DNA of 64,000 nt from CAWJJM01 sp963843275 (lineage in GTDB: Bacteria > Acidobacteriota > Thermoanaerobaculia > Multivoradales > JBCCEF01). Positions 12,672 through 21,632 of this stretch are shown here, one piece after another. Position 1 is the stretch's first letter. Each line of letters starts with the position of its first letter. The position numbers and the translations under genes were made by a program. The notes under the pieces are model-generated. The model had not been told where the DNA came from. It was given only the letters and a program-made list of their open reading frames with translations, and made no database searches. The stretch lies in NCBI GenBank assembly GCA_963843275.1, contig CAWJJM010000004.1:186001-250000 (forward strand). The letters run 5' to 3'.

Positions 12672-13854
12672 GCCCCTGGCAGCTCCGCGGCTGCTCGCCG
12701 CCCTGGCGATGGCGACGCTCGTCGCCCTCCCGGTGCGGGCCACCGACACCGCCTCTCCGGAGGTGGCGAACAAGGTGGTGATCCGCGTCAACGACCGCAT
12801 CGCCACGCTCTTCGACTACGAGGCCCGGCGCACCGACATGGAGAGCGAGATCCTGCACGCCGAGCTGCCGCTGGCGCAGCGCCGGCAGCTCGCCGCCGAG
12901 ATCCCGGAGCGGGCCTTCAGCGACCTCTACCAGGAGATGCTGCTGCTCTCCCGCGCCGACCAGCTCAACGTCGCCTTCACCGACGAGGAGGTCGACGCAC
13001 AGATCCAGTCGATCCGCGACCGCAACGGCTTCGACGAGCCGGGCGAGTTCGAGCAGGCGCTGGCGCAGAGCGGCATGACGCTGACCGGGTTCCGCGAGCA
13101 GCTGCGCAAGAACATGCGCATCCAGGACGTCCTCGGCCGCGAGGTGCGCAGCAAGATCGAGGTCGACGACGAGCTGGCGCGGCGCTACTACAAGGAGCAC
13201 CCCGACCAGTTCCAGCGCCCGCAGCGCCTGCGGCTGCAGGAGGTGGTGGTGCTCGCCGACAGCGGCCTCGGCACCGACGAGCGCCAGGCCCTGGCCGAGA
13301 GCCTGCGCGAGGAGCTGGTCGCGGGCCGCTCGATCGCCGAGCTGGCCGAGGACAACAAGGGCAAGGGCCTGACCAGCGGGCTCATCGACCTCGGCTGGGT
13401 GGCCTCCGGCGACCTCGCCCCGGAGCTCGAGGAGGCGGTCTGGAAGCTGCCGGCGGGAGCGGTGAGCGAGCCCACCGAGAGCCGCGGCGGCACCCACCTG
13501 GTGCAGGTCGAGGAGCGCGAGGAGGCCGGCCTCCGCCCCTTCAACGAGATCGTCGACGAGGTCAAGAACCGGGCGGGCCAGGAGACCTACCAGGACAAGC
13601 TCGCCGAGTACCTCGAGAAGCTCGAGAAGCGCGCCTACATCGAGCTCGACCCGCCCCCCGGGGCGGAGTCGTTCCGCACCGCGGCGCCGGACGCGGCCCT
13701 GACCGGGCTGGACGGGACCGCCGCGACGCCCGAGCAGCCGGTGGCGGACGCCGCGACCGCCCCGGCGGAACCGATCGTGCCGCCCGACGCCTCCCCGTCG
13801 GCCGGCGGCGAGCCGCAGCCGGCGCTCCAGCCGCCCCCGCCTCCCGGCGGCTGA
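12661..13854 (+). CDS. surA: SurA-like periplasmic chaperone / peptidyl-prolyl isomerase
   Basis: Likely escorts outer-membrane proteins through the periplasm. The protein has 397 residues. A signal peptide is followed by cleavage near residue 28 (VRAT). A SurA N-terminal helical domain spans about residues 35-160, beginning NKVVIRVNDRIATLFD. One parvulin domain spans about 190-290. A Pro/Ala-rich tail starts near 330. Only one parvulin domain is present, whereas the E. coli protein has two. The TTG start at 12661 overlaps the previous gene by 11 bases and no other start fits the signal peptide. It is the last gene before the strong hairpin at 13904. Confidence 0.82.
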   Translation: MTDRPLAAPRLLAALAMATLVALPVRATDTASPEVANKVVIRVNDRIATLFDYEARRTDMESEILHAELPLAQRRQLAAEIPERAFSDLYQEMLLLSRADQLNVAFTDEEVDAQIQSIRDRNGFDEPGEFEQALAQSGMTLTGFREQLRKNMRIQDVLGREVRSKIEVDDELARRYYKEHPDQFQRPQRLRLQEVVVLADSGLGTDERQALAESLREELVAGRSIAELAEDNKGKGLTSGLIDLGWVASGDLAPELEEAVWKLPAGAVSEPTESRGGTHLVQVEEREEAGLRPFNEIVDEVKNRAGQETYQDKLAEYLEKLEKRAYIELDPPPGAESFRTAAPDAALTGLDGTAATPEQPVADAATAPAEPIVPPDASPSAGGEPQPALQPPPPPGG

Positions 13855-13903
13855 TCCCCGGGGCGCCGGCCGGCGCCCCCCCCAGACCCTCCCGCGAACC
13901 GAG

Positions 13904-13944
13904 GACCCCTCGGGCGGCCGTCCGGGCCGCCGGAGGGGTCTTCT
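13904..13944 (+). terminator. Rho-independent-type terminator after surA
   Basis: A 16-base stem with one mismatch (left arm 13904-13919, right arm 13925-13940) surrounds a 5-base loop and is followed by TTCT. It separates the mfd-surA unit from the dcw cluster promoter. The T tract is short, so efficiency is uncertain, but the stem is exceptionally strong. Confidence 0.75.
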
Positions 13945-13961
13945 GCGCCTCCGATCCCTTG

Positions 13962-14005
13962 GTGGTCGCTAGTGGAGAAATGTGGACAAAAGTGGAGCCC
14001 CGTGG
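13962..14005 (+). promoter_or_regulatory. Probable MraZ operator: five GTGG repeats at 10-bp spacing
   Basis: GTGG occurs at 13962, 13972, 13982, 13992 and 14002, exactly one helical turn apart. Known MraZ operators are direct repeats of a TGG-containing core with about 10-bp period immediately upstream of mraZ. The array covers both boxes of the predicted dcw promoter, so binding should block transcription, consistent with autorepression by MraZ. Confidence 0.8.
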
Positions 14006-14011
14006 TACCGT
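13983..14011 (+). promoter_or_regulatory. Putative sigma-70 promoter of the dcw cluster
   Basis: TGGACA at 13983-13988 (five of six matches to TTGACA) is followed after 17 bases by TACCGT at 14006-14011. Predicted transcription starts near 14018, leaving a leader of about 30 bases with a GGGGAG ribosome-binding site before the mraZ ATG at 14047. Unlike most first genes in the window, it has a recognisable -35 box and a leader. Confidence 0.6.
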
Positions 14012-14046
14012 GTCCCATCAATCACCTGCACGAGGTGGTGGGGAGT

Positions 14047-14487
14047 ATGTTCCGCGGAAGCGCGCCAGCGAAGATCGACGACAAGGGGCGTCTGAAGGTC
14101 CCCACCGCGTTCCGTCAGCACATCGAGGAGCGCTGGGGCTCGGACCTGTTCGTCACCTCCGTCCGGGGGGACGCCGCCCTCGTCTATCCGCTGCCGGTGT
14201 GGGAGGAGATCGAGGAGCGCCTCGGGCGCATGCCCTCGACCCACCGCACCAAGGTGCGCTTCCTCGAGCGGGTCAACTACTTCGGTCAGCAGGGTCGCCT
14301 CGACACCCAGGGCCGCATCGTGCTGCCGCAGTTGCTGCGGGAGCAGGCGGGCATGGACGGCGAGGTCGTGGTCAGCGGTCAGATCGATCACCTGGTGGTC
14401 TGGAACCGGGAGCGGTTCGAGAAGCGGCTCCTCGACGAGCCCTTCACGGAGGAGGACTTCGCGGCGCTGAGCGAGCACGAGATCTGA
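14047..14487 (+). CDS. mraZ: MraZ, transcriptional regulator of the dcw cluster
   Basis: A DNA-binding protein of 146 residues made of two AbrB/SpoVT-like halves. The conserved DxxxR cores are visible as DDKGR (about residues 11-15) and DTQGR (86-90), as in MraZ rings that bind repeats in their own promoter. The open frame continues upstream to 13972, but the ATG at 14047 (MFRGSAPAKIDDKGRL) matches the family N-terminus and follows GGGGAG. The five-repeat array just upstream is the predicted binding site. It heads the cluster and ends 6 bases before rsmH. Confidence 0.95.
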   Translation: MFRGSAPAKIDDKGRLKVPTAFRQHIEERWGSDLFVTSVRGDAALVYPLPVWEEIEERLGRMPSTHRTKVRFLERVNYFGQQGRLDTQGRIVLPQLLREQAGMDGEVVVSGQIDHLVVWNRERFEKRLLDEPFTEEDFAALSEHEI

Positions 14488-14493
14488 GGGGTC

Positions 14494-15483
14494 ATGGCGG
14501 AACAGCCGCCGGAGGACGCGGGTCGAGGACCCGGGAACCCATTGCATGCGCGACATATCCCCGTCCTGGTGGAGGAGACGCTCCACGGCCTGGCGCCGGA
14601 GCGGGGAGGGCTGTTCGTCGACTGCACCGTCGGTTTCGGCGGGCACGCCGAGGCGCTGCTCCGCGCGGCGCCCGAGGCCCGGCTCCTCGGCCTCGACCGC
14701 GACCCGGAGGCCCTGGCGATGGCCGCCGAGCGGCTGGCGCCGTTCGGCGAGCGCGCGCGGCTGGTGGAGGGCAACTTCCACCGCCTCGCCGACCTCGTGG
14801 ACGCGGCGCAGCGGGTCGCCGGCGTGCTCGCCGACCTCGGAGTCTCTTCCTTTCAGCTCGACACGGCGCGGCGGGGCTTCAGCTTCCGCCGGGAGGGGCC
14901 GTTGGACATGCGCATGGGCGGCGGGGAGCTGACCGCCGAGGAGATCGTCAACCACTACCCGGAGGCCGAATTGGAGAGGATCTTCAGGGAGTACGGCGAG
15001 GAGCGGCAGGCGCGCCGGATCGCCCGTGCCGTGGTCGACCAGCGACGCCGTCGTCCGATCACCACCACCGCCGGCCTCAAGGAGCTGATCGACCGCGCCA
15101 AGGGGGCCGAGCGCGCCGGGAGGGGCCGCGGGCGTGGCCGGGAGGGACGGATCGACCCGGCCACCCGGGTCTTCCAGGCGCTGCGCATCGAGGTCAACCA
15201 GGAGCTGGCCGGCCTGACCGGCTTCCTCGACCAGGCGGTGCACCTGCTCGAGGCGGAGGGGCGGCTGGTGGTGATCTCGTACCACAGCCTCGAGGACCGC
15301 ATCGTCAAGAACCGTTTCCGCGATCTGGCCCGCGGTGAGGTCGACCGGGTCACCGGCCGCCCGCTGGCGGAGACGCGGCTGATCGAGCTGCTCACCAAGA
15401 AGCCGATCCGGCCCTCCGAGGAGGAGGTCCGGGACAACCCGCGGTCGCGCTCCGCCCGACTGCGCGCGGCGCGGCGGCTCTAG
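14494..15483 (+). CDS. rsmH: 16S rRNA (cytosine1402-N4)-methyltransferase
   Basis: Methylates C1402 in the ribosomal P site, using SAM. The protein has 329 residues. HIPVLVEETL near the N-terminus is a family hallmark. The SAM-binding strand VDCTVGFGGHAEALL lies at about residues 42-56. LDLG-type and RGFSFR motifs follow, and the C-terminal SYHSLEDRIVKN signature is near 265. Starts with ATG 14494, six bases after mraZ, in the conserved mraZ-rsmH-ftsL order. Confidence 0.97.
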   Translation: MAEQPPEDAGRGPGNPLHARHIPVLVEETLHGLAPERGGLFVDCTVGFGGHAEALLRAAPEARLLGLDRDPEALAMAAERLAPFGERARLVEGNFHRLADLVDAAQRVAGVLADLGVSSFQLDTARRGFSFRREGPLDMRMGGGELTAEEIVNHYPEAELERIFREYGEERQARRIARAVVDQRRRRPITTTAGLKELIDRAKGAERAGRGRGRGREGRIDPATRVFQALRIEVNQELAGLTGFLDQAVHLLEAEGRLVVISYHSLEDRIVKNRFRDLARGEVDRVTGRPLAETRLIELLTKKPIRPSEEEVRDNPRSRSARLRAARRL

Positions 15484-15499
15484 CGACCCGGAGGGAGCG

Positions 15500-15847
15500 T
15501 TGCCCAGCGCCTACGCCTATCACCGGCAGGTGGAGAACGTCTGGCTGGTGCGCCAGCGCGACCGTCGTCGCCTGCGCGAGCTGGCACTCGTCGTGCTCCT
15601 CGCCCTGCCCGTGGCGCTGGCGCTGTTGACCTATACGTACCTGCACGTCCGGGTGCTCGACACGGCCTACCGGATCGACGAGCTGGAGAGCGAGCTGCGC
15701 GACCTCGACCGCCAGCGCGACGCCCTGGCCGTGGAGGCGGCGCAGCGGGCCGCGGTGCCCGAGGTGGAGCGCCGCGCGGTCGACGAGCTGGGGATGGTCG
15801 GGCCCCGCGCCGACCACACCCTCACCTGGCACGAGGTGGTGCCGTGA
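15500..15847 (+). CDS. ftsL: FtsL-like cell division protein
   Basis: A small bitopic membrane protein of 115 residues: a short basic cytoplasmic tail, one membrane helix at about residues 29-50, then a leucine/charge heptad coiled coil at about 55-85. This is the FtsL pattern, and FtsL joins FtsB and FtsQ to activate FtsWI. Sequence identity in this family is always low, so the call rests on topology and its position between rsmH and ftsI. It uses a TTG start preceded by GGAGGGA. Its stop overlaps ftsI by 4 bases. Confidence 0.85.
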   Translation: MPSAYAYHRQVENVWLVRQRDRRRLRELALVVLLALPVALALLTYTYLHVRVLDTAYRIDELESELRDLDRQRDALAVEAAQRAAVPEVERRAVDELGMVGPRADHTLTWHEVVP

Positions 15848-17655
15848 GGCCGCGCCTGGTCCTCTTCGTGGTGGTGCTGTGCGGCTGGGCACTGGCGATC
15901 GGCGCCCGGCTGTTCGCCCTCCAGGTGACCGGCTACGACACCTACCGCGCCAAGGCCGACCGCCAGCAGCGCTTCGTGATCGAGCTCGAGCCGCCGCGCG
16001 GCACCCTGGTCGACGCCCGCGGGCGCGCCCTGGCGGTGTCGGTGGAGGTGGACTCGGCGTGGGCCGATCCGCGCCGGATCGAGGACCCGGCGGCGACCGC
16101 CCGCGCGGTGACCCGGGTCACCGGCGGCGACACCGCGGCCCTCGCCCGCCGGTTCGGCGAGGACCGCGACTTCGTGTGGGTGGCGCGCCAGCTCGACCGC
16201 CCGGTCGCCGAGCGCCTGGCCGCGCTCGACCTGCCCGGGGTCGACTTCCTCAAGGAGTACCGGCGCTACTACCCGATGGGCCAGCTCGCCGCCCACGTGC
16301 TCGGCTACGCGGGCATCGACCAGCGCGGCCTCGCCGGGCTCGAGCACGCGGCCGACGACCTGGTCGCCGGCCGCGAAGGCACCCGTACCCTGCTCCGCGA
16401 CGCCCGGCGCGGCACCGCCGTGCTGCCGGCGGCGGCCGGCGGCGACGCCCCCCAGCCCGGCGCCAGCCTGCGCCTGACCCTCGACGCGACGCTGCAGCAC
16501 ATCGTCGAGCGCGAGCTGGCCCGCGGGGTGGCCGACAGCGGCGCCAAGAGCGGCAGCGTGGTGGTGCTCGATCCCGCCGACGGCGCCGTCCTCGCACTCG
16601 CCTCCTTCCCCACCGTCGACCTCAACCGCTTCCCCGACGCCCCGGCCGACCACTGGCGCAACCGGGCGATCATGGACGCCTACGAGCCCGGCTCGACGTT
16701 CAAGATGGTCACCGTGGCCGCCGCCGTCGGCGACGGCGTCCTCGACCCCAACGACGTGCTGGACTGCGAGATGGGCGGCATCACCCTGGCCGGGGTGCGG
16801 ATCCGCGACCACCACCCCTTCGGCCGCCTGACGCTGCGCGAGGTGGTCGCCCACTCGAGCAACGTCGGCGCCATCAAGACCGGCCTGGCGGTGGGACAGG
16901 AGCGCCTCTACCGCGCCATCCGCGCCTTCGGCTTCGGCCGGCCCACCGGCATCGACCTGCCCGCCGAGAGCGCCGGCGACGTGCGCCCGCTCGAGCAGTG
17001 GTGGCCGCTGACCAAGGCCTACGTGTCCTTCGGCCAGGGACTGTCGGTCACGCCGCTGCAGATGGCCAACGCCTTCGCGGCGGTGGCCGACGGCGGGACG
17101 CTGTGGCGCCCCTTCGTGGTGGCCGCGGTGGAGCGGCCCGACGGCACGGTCGAGACGACGCGCCCCCGGGTCCTCGGCCACCCGGTGACCGCCGCGACGG
17201 CGCTGCAGGTCGAGCGCATGCTCGAGGGCGTGGTCGAGGGCGGCACCGGCAAGGCGGCGGCGATCCCCGGCTACCGGGTGGCCGGCAAGACGGGCACGGC
17301 GCAGAAGGCGAGCCCGGAGGGCGGCTACTCCGCCCGCCGCTTCGTGGCCAGCTTCATCGGCTTCGCCCCGGCGCGCCGGCCGGCGCTGGTGGTGGCGGTG
17401 GTGATCGACGAGCCCTGGCCGAGCTACCACGGCGGCAGCGTGGCGGCGCCGGTCTTCGCCCGCATCGTCGAACCGGCGCTGCTCTACCTCGGCGTGCCGC
17501 CGCAGCGCGACGACGCCGGCCGGCGGGAGGAGGCACGACCGGCGCCGGCGCCGCCGCCGGTCACCGCCGCGGTCGCGCCCGAGAAGCCGACCCTCGGCCC
17601 GGTGCCGGCGGCCGCCGGCGCCGCCGTGCTGGCCACCGCGGGAGGCCCGGCGTGA
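15844..17655 (+). CDS. ftsI: Septal penicillin-binding protein FtsI (PBP3)
   Basis: Transpeptidase that cross-links septal peptidoglycan together with FtsW. It has 603 residues. One membrane anchor lies at about residues 6-26. A PBP dimerisation (pedestal) domain follows to about residue 205. The transpeptidase domain has the catalytic Ser284 in STFK, SSN at 338-340 and KTG at 482-484, so all three active-site motifs are intact. The C-terminus past residue 555 is a Pro/Ala-rich tail without PASTA domains. GTG start at 15844 in ftsL's end; stop overlaps murE. Confidence 0.96.
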   Translation: MRPRLVLFVVVLCGWALAIGARLFALQVTGYDTYRAKADRQQRFVIELEPPRGTLVDARGRALAVSVEVDSAWADPRRIEDPAATARAVTRVTGGDTAALARRFGEDRDFVWVARQLDRPVAERLAALDLPGVDFLKEYRRYYPMGQLAAHVLGYAGIDQRGLAGLEHAADDLVAGREGTRTLLRDARRGTAVLPAAAGGDAPQPGASLRLTLDATLQHIVERELARGVADSGAKSGSVVVLDPADGAVLALASFPTVDLNRFPDAPADHWRNRAIMDAYEPGSTFKMVTVAAAVGDGVLDPNDVLDCEMGGITLAGVRIRDHHPFGRLTLREVVAHSSNVGAIKTGLAVGQERLYRAIRAFGFGRPTGIDLPAESAGDVRPLEQWWPLTKAYVSFGQGLSVTPLQMANAFAAVADGGTLWRPFVVAAVERPDGTVETTRPRVLGHPVTAATALQVERMLEGVVEGGTGKAAAIPGYRVAGKTGTAQKASPEGGYSARRFVASFIGFAPARRPALVVAVVIDEPWPSYHGGSVAAPVFARIVEPALLYLGVPPQRDDAGRREEARPAPAPPPVTAAVAPEKPTLGPVPAAAGAAVLATAGGPA

Positions 17656-19124
17656 AGCTCTCCGCCGTCCTCGCCGACCTCGGGGTGGCGCCGCCCGGGG
17701 ACGCCGACCCCGAGGTCACCGGCGTCGCCCACGACTCGCGGCAGGTGGCCCCCGGCGACCTGTTCGTCGCCTGGCGCGGCGCCCGCTTCGACGCCACGCG
17801 CTTCGCCGCCGCCGCCGCGCAGGCCGGCGCCGTGGCGGTGCTGGGACCGTCGGGGGCGGAGCGCCCGGCCGACCTCGACCCGGACGTGCCGTGGCTCACC
17901 GCCGAGAGCCCGCACGCCCTGCTGCCGCGGCTGGCGGCCCGGGCCTACGGCGAGCCGCACCGCGAGCTGCTGATGGCGGGCGTCACCGGCACCAACGGCA
18001 AGTCCACCGTCTCCACGCTGGTCTCGCGCTTCCTGGAGACCGCCGGCCGCCCCTGCGGGCTGCTCGGCTCGCTCGGCTACTTCTTCCGCGACCACAAGTA
18101 CGCCAAGGGCCGCACCACGCCGGAGGGCTCGGACTTCTTCCGACTGCTGCGGCGGATGCGCGACGACGGCGCCGAGGCGGTGTCGATGGAGGTCTCCTCG
18201 CACGCCCTGGCCCTGGGGCGCATCGCCGGCGCCACCTTCGACACCGCCGTCTTCACCAACCTGACCCGCGACCACTTCGACTTCCACCGCGACTTCGAGG
18301 ACTACTTCCAGGCCAAGCGCAAGCTGTTCGGGATGCTGGCGCCGGGGGCGCGCGCCGCCGTCAACGTGGAGGACGAGCACGGCGCCCGGCTGGCCGCCGA
18401 GATGCCCGACGCGGTGACCTGGGGCGAGCGGCGCGGCGACGTGCGCCCGGTCGAGGTGAGCTTCGACGACCGCGGCATCCGCGGCACCCTCGCCACCCCC
18501 CGCGGCGAGCTGGAGTTCACCTCGGCGCTGCGCGGGCACTTCAACCTCCTCAACCTGCTCGCCGCGGTGGCGGCGGCGGAGGCGCTGGAGCTGCCGCCGG
18601 CGGCCGTCGCCCGCGGCATCGCCCTCCAGAAGCCGCTGCTCGGCCGCATGGAGCCGGTCGACCGCGGGCAGGCCTTCCCGGTCTTCGTCGACTACTCCCA
18701 CACCCCGCAGGCGCTCGAGGCGGCGATCACCTCGCTGCGCGCCTTCACCCACAAGCGGCTGATCGTCGTCTTCGGCTGCGGCGGCGACCGCGACGCCGGC
18801 AAACGGCCGCTGATGGGCGAGGTGGTGGGCCGCCTCGCCGAGCTCCCCATCGTCACCTCCGACAACCCCCGCACCGAGGACCCGCTGCGCATCATCGCGG
18901 CGGTCGAGGAGGGGCTGGAGGCCTCGGGCAACACCGCCTACCGGGTGGTCCCGGACCGCGGCGACGCGATCCGCCTGGCGGTCTCGCTCGCCGACGAGGG
19001 GTCGGCGGTGCTGGTGGCGGGCAAGGGCGACGAGCCGATCCAGGTGATCGGTCACGAGGAGCACCCCTTCTACGACTTCGACGAGGTGGTCAAGGCCCTC
19101 GAGGAGCGCTCCGGTGCGGCGTAG
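17652..19124 (+). CDS. murE: UDP-MurNAc-L-Ala-D-Glu:meso-diaminopimelate ligase
   Basis: Adds the third stem-peptide residue to the peptidoglycan precursor in the cytoplasm. It has 490 residues. The ATP-binding loop GVTGTNGKST lies at 110-119, and an N-terminal HDSRQVAPGDLF matches the UDP-binding domain. The specificity motif is DNPR at 404-407, which in characterised MurE enzymes selects meso-diaminopimelate; the lysine enzymes have a different motif. The peptidoglycan should therefore be A1gamma (DAP) type. GTG start at 17652 overlaps ftsI; its 3' end overlaps murF by 11 bases. Confidence 0.96.
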   Translation: MKLSAVLADLGVAPPGDADPEVTGVAHDSRQVAPGDLFVAWRGARFDATRFAAAAAQAGAVAVLGPSGAERPADLDPDVPWLTAESPHALLPRLAARAYGEPHRELLMAGVTGTNGKSTVSTLVSRFLETAGRPCGLLGSLGYFFRDHKYAKGRTTPEGSDFFRLLRRMRDDGAEAVSMEVSSHALALGRIAGATFDTAVFTNLTRDHFDFHRDFEDYFQAKRKLFGMLAPGARAAVNVEDEHGARLAAEMPDAVTWGERRGDVRPVEVSFDDRGIRGTLATPRGELEFTSALRGHFNLLNLLAAVAAAEALELPPAAVARGIALQKPLLGRMEPVDRGQAFPVFVDYSHTPQALEAAITSLRAFTHKRLIVVFGCGGDRDAGKRPLMGEVVGRLAELPIVTSDNPRTEDPLRIIAAVEEGLEASGNTAYRVVPDRGDAIRLAVSLADEGSAVLVAGKGDEPIQVIGHEEHPFYDFDEVVKALEERSGAA

Positions 19125-20547
19125 CCTCGGCGAAGCGGCGGCGGCGATGGACGGCCGGCTCGCCGGCGGGTCCCCCGACGCCGCCTGGGAGGGTGTGGCC
19201 TTCGACTCGCGCCGCATCGCCGGCGGCGAGCTGTTCTTCGCCCTGCCCGGCGAGGCGACCGACGGCCACCGCTTCGTGGCCGCCGCCCTGGCGGCCGGCG
19301 CCGCGGCGGCGGTGGTGCACCGGGAGGTGGAGGCGCCCGCCGGCGCCGCCCTGGTGCGCGTCGAGGACACCTACCGGGCGCTGCACGCCCTGGCCCGCCG
19401 GGTGCGCGCCGGGGACGGCCGGCCGCCGGCGCCGCCGCACCTGGCGGCGATCACCGGCTCGACCGGCAAGACCACCACCAAGGAGCTGCTCTGCGCCATG
19501 CTGGAGCGGCGCTACCGGGCGGCGCGCAACCAGGGCAACCTCAACAACCTCTACGGCTTCCCCCTGTCGCTGCTCAACATCCCCGACGACACCGAGTGGA
19601 TGGTGGCGGAGATGGGGATGTCGGGCGCCGGCGAGCTGTCGCAGCTCTCCGCCCTGTCGCGCCCCGACGCGGTGGTCTACACCAACGTGCGTCCGGTGCA
19701 CCTGGAGTTCTTCGCCGACCTGCGCGGCATCGCCGAGGCGAAGGCGGAGCTGTTGGAGGGCCTGGTCGACGGCGGCCTGGTGGTGGCCAACGCCGACGAT
19801 CCCGAGGTCACCCGCTTCGTGCGCCGCTTCACCGACCGGCGCGGCGCCGCCGGCCGCTCGGTGCGCGTCGTCTGGTACGGGCGGGGCGACGGCGCCGCGG
19901 TGCGCGCCGCCGACGTCCGCCCCGCCGGCCCGGGCACCCCCGGCAGCCGCTTCCGGCTGGAGATCGCCGACGAGCGGGGGGCCGTCGCGCAGGAGGTCCA
20001 CCTGCCGCTGCACGGCGACTACAACGTCGACAACTTCCTCGCCGCGGCCGCGGCCGCCTGGGCGCTGGGGGTGGCGCCCGCGGCGATCGCCGCCGCCGCC
20101 GCCGCGGCCCGACCGGCCGCCGGGCGCGGCACGCTGCACCGCCTCGCCGGTGGGGTGACGCTGATCGACGACTCCTACAACTCGAACCCCGAGGCGCTGG
20201 AGCTGGCGCTGCAGAGCGCCGTCGCGCTGGCCGGCGAGAGCGGCCGCCGCTGGGCGGTGCTCGGCGACATGCTCGAGCTCGGCCCGGAGGCGCCGCGCTT
20301 CCACCGCGAAGGCGGCCGGCGCGCCGCGGAGCTCGGCTTCACGCCGGTGGTGGGGGTCGGGGAGCTGTCGCGCGAGCTGGTGGCGGCCGCCGAGGGCGCC
20401 GGCGCCGAGGCGCGCTGGTTCGCCGCCGCCGCCGAGGCCGCCGACTGGGTCGGCGAGCGCGTCGCCGACGACGACCTGGTGCTGGTCAAGGCGTCGCGCG
20501 GGGTCGGGCTCGAGAAGGTCGTCGAGCGGCTGCGGGGGGAGCGCTGA
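19114..20547 (+). CDS. murF: UDP-MurNAc-tripeptide:D-Ala-D-Ala ligase
   Basis: Completes the MurNAc-pentapeptide. It has 477 residues. FDSRRIAGGELFFAL marks the N-terminal UDP-binding domain. The ATP loop is GSTGKTTTK, starting at residue 115. YNSNPEALELAL marks the C-terminal domain. The GTG start at 19114 lies inside murE, the best start because it keeps the family N-terminal length. Its stop shares a base with the mraY start (TGATG). No ddl gene for D-Ala-D-Ala synthesis is seen in this cluster. Confidence 0.95.
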   Translation: MRRSLGEAAAAMDGRLAGGSPDAAWEGVAFDSRRIAGGELFFALPGEATDGHRFVAAALAAGAAAAVVHREVEAPAGAALVRVEDTYRALHALARRVRAGDGRPPAPPHLAAITGSTGKTTTKELLCAMLERRYRAARNQGNLNNLYGFPLSLLNIPDDTEWMVAEMGMSGAGELSQLSALSRPDAVVYTNVRPVHLEFFADLRGIAEAKAELLEGLVDGGLVVANADDPEVTRFVRRFTDRRGAAGRSVRVVWYGRGDGAAVRAADVRPAGPGTPGSRFRLEIADERGAVAQEVHLPLHGDYNVDNFLAAAAAAWALGVAPAAIAAAAAAARPAAGRGTLHRLAGGVTLIDDSYNSNPEALELALQSAVALAGESGRRWAVLGDMLELGPEAPRFHREGGRRAAELGFTPVVGVGELSRELVAAAEGAGAEARWFAAAAEAADWVGERVADDDLVLVKASRGVGLEKVVERLRGER

Positions 20548-21632
20548 TGCTCTACCACCTGCTCTATCCCCTGCACGAGGTCTGGGGCGGCTTCAACGTC
20601 TTCCGCTACATCACCTTCCGGGCGGCGGGCTCGGCGGTCACGGCGCTGCTCATCTCGCTGCTGCTCGGCCCCTGGTTCATCCGCACGCTGCGCCGGCTGT
20701 CGGTGGGCCAGAACATCCGCGACGTCGGCCCCCAGGCGCATTTCATCAAGGCCGGCACCCCCACCATGGGCGGCCTGCTCATCCTGTTCGCACTGATCAC
20801 CTCGACGTTGCTGTGGTCGAGCCTGACCAACGCCTACGTGTGGGCCGCGGTCGCCGTCACCGCGGCCTTCGGGGCGATCGGCTTCGTCGACGATTACCTG
20901 AAGGTGGTCCGCGAGCAGAACCTGGGGCTGACCAGCAAGCAGAAGTTCCTGCTGCAGATCGCCGCCGCGGCGCTGACCGCCGGCGTGCTGCTGCTGCTGC
21001 CCTCCGGCTACCAGGTGCGCCCGACGCTGGCGCTGCCCTTCGTCAAGCACCTGGTGCTCTACCTCGGCGTCGGCTACGTGCCCTTCGTGGTGCTGGTCCT
21101 GGTCGGCTCGTCCAACGCCGTCAACCTCACCGACGGCCTCGACGGCCTGGCGGTGGGCTCGACGATGATCGCCGCGGCGACCTACGCCATCTTCACCTAC
21201 GTCGCCGGCAACCGGGTCATCGCCAGCTACCTGCAGATCGAGTACGTCGCCGGGGTCGGCGAGGTGACCGTGTTCTGCGCCGCGCTGGTCGGGGCCGCGC
21301 TGGGCTTCCTGTGGTTCAACTGCCACCCCGCCGACGTCTTCATGGGCGACGTCGGCTCGCTGTCGATCGGCGCCGCCATCGGCATGGTGGCGGTGCTGTC
21401 GAAGCAGGAGATCGCCCTCGTCCTGGTGGGCGGCATCTTCGTCATCGAGGCGCTCTCGGTGATGCTCCAGGTCGCCTTCTTCCGCACCTTCAAGCGGCGC
21501 ATCTTCCGGATGTCGCCGATCCACCACCACTTCGAGATGGTCGGCTGGGCCGAGCCGAAGATCATCGTGCGCTTCTGGATCGCCGCGCTGATCCTCGCCC
21601 TGATGAGCCTGTCGACCCTGAAGCTGCGATGA
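20547..21632 (+). CDS. mraY: Phospho-MurNAc-pentapeptide transferase MraY
   Basis: Transfers phospho-MurNAc-pentapeptide onto undecaprenyl phosphate to make lipid I at the inner face of the membrane. It has 361 residues and about ten membrane helices. Visible family motifs are GTPTMGGLLIL, FVDDYLKV with the catalytic Asp pair, SNAVNLTDGLDGLA, FMGDVGSL and SPIHHHFEM near the C-terminus. ATG 20547 overlaps the murF stop by one base. Confidence 0.97.
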   Translation: MLYHLLYPLHEVWGGFNVFRYITFRAAGSAVTALLISLLLGPWFIRTLRRLSVGQNIRDVGPQAHFIKAGTPTMGGLLILFALITSTLLWSSLTNAYVWAAVAVTAAFGAIGFVDDYLKVVREQNLGLTSKQKFLLQIAAAALTAGVLLLLPSGYQVRPTLALPFVKHLVLYLGVGYVPFVVLVLVGSSNAVNLTDGLDGLAVGSTMIAAATYAIFTYVAGNRVIASYLQIEYVAGVGEVTVFCAALVGAALGFLWFNCHPADVFMGDVGSLSIGAAIGMVAVLSKQEIALVLVGGIFVIEALSVMLQVAFFRTFKRRIFRMSPIHHHFEMVGWAEPKIIVRFWIAALILALMSLSTLKLR

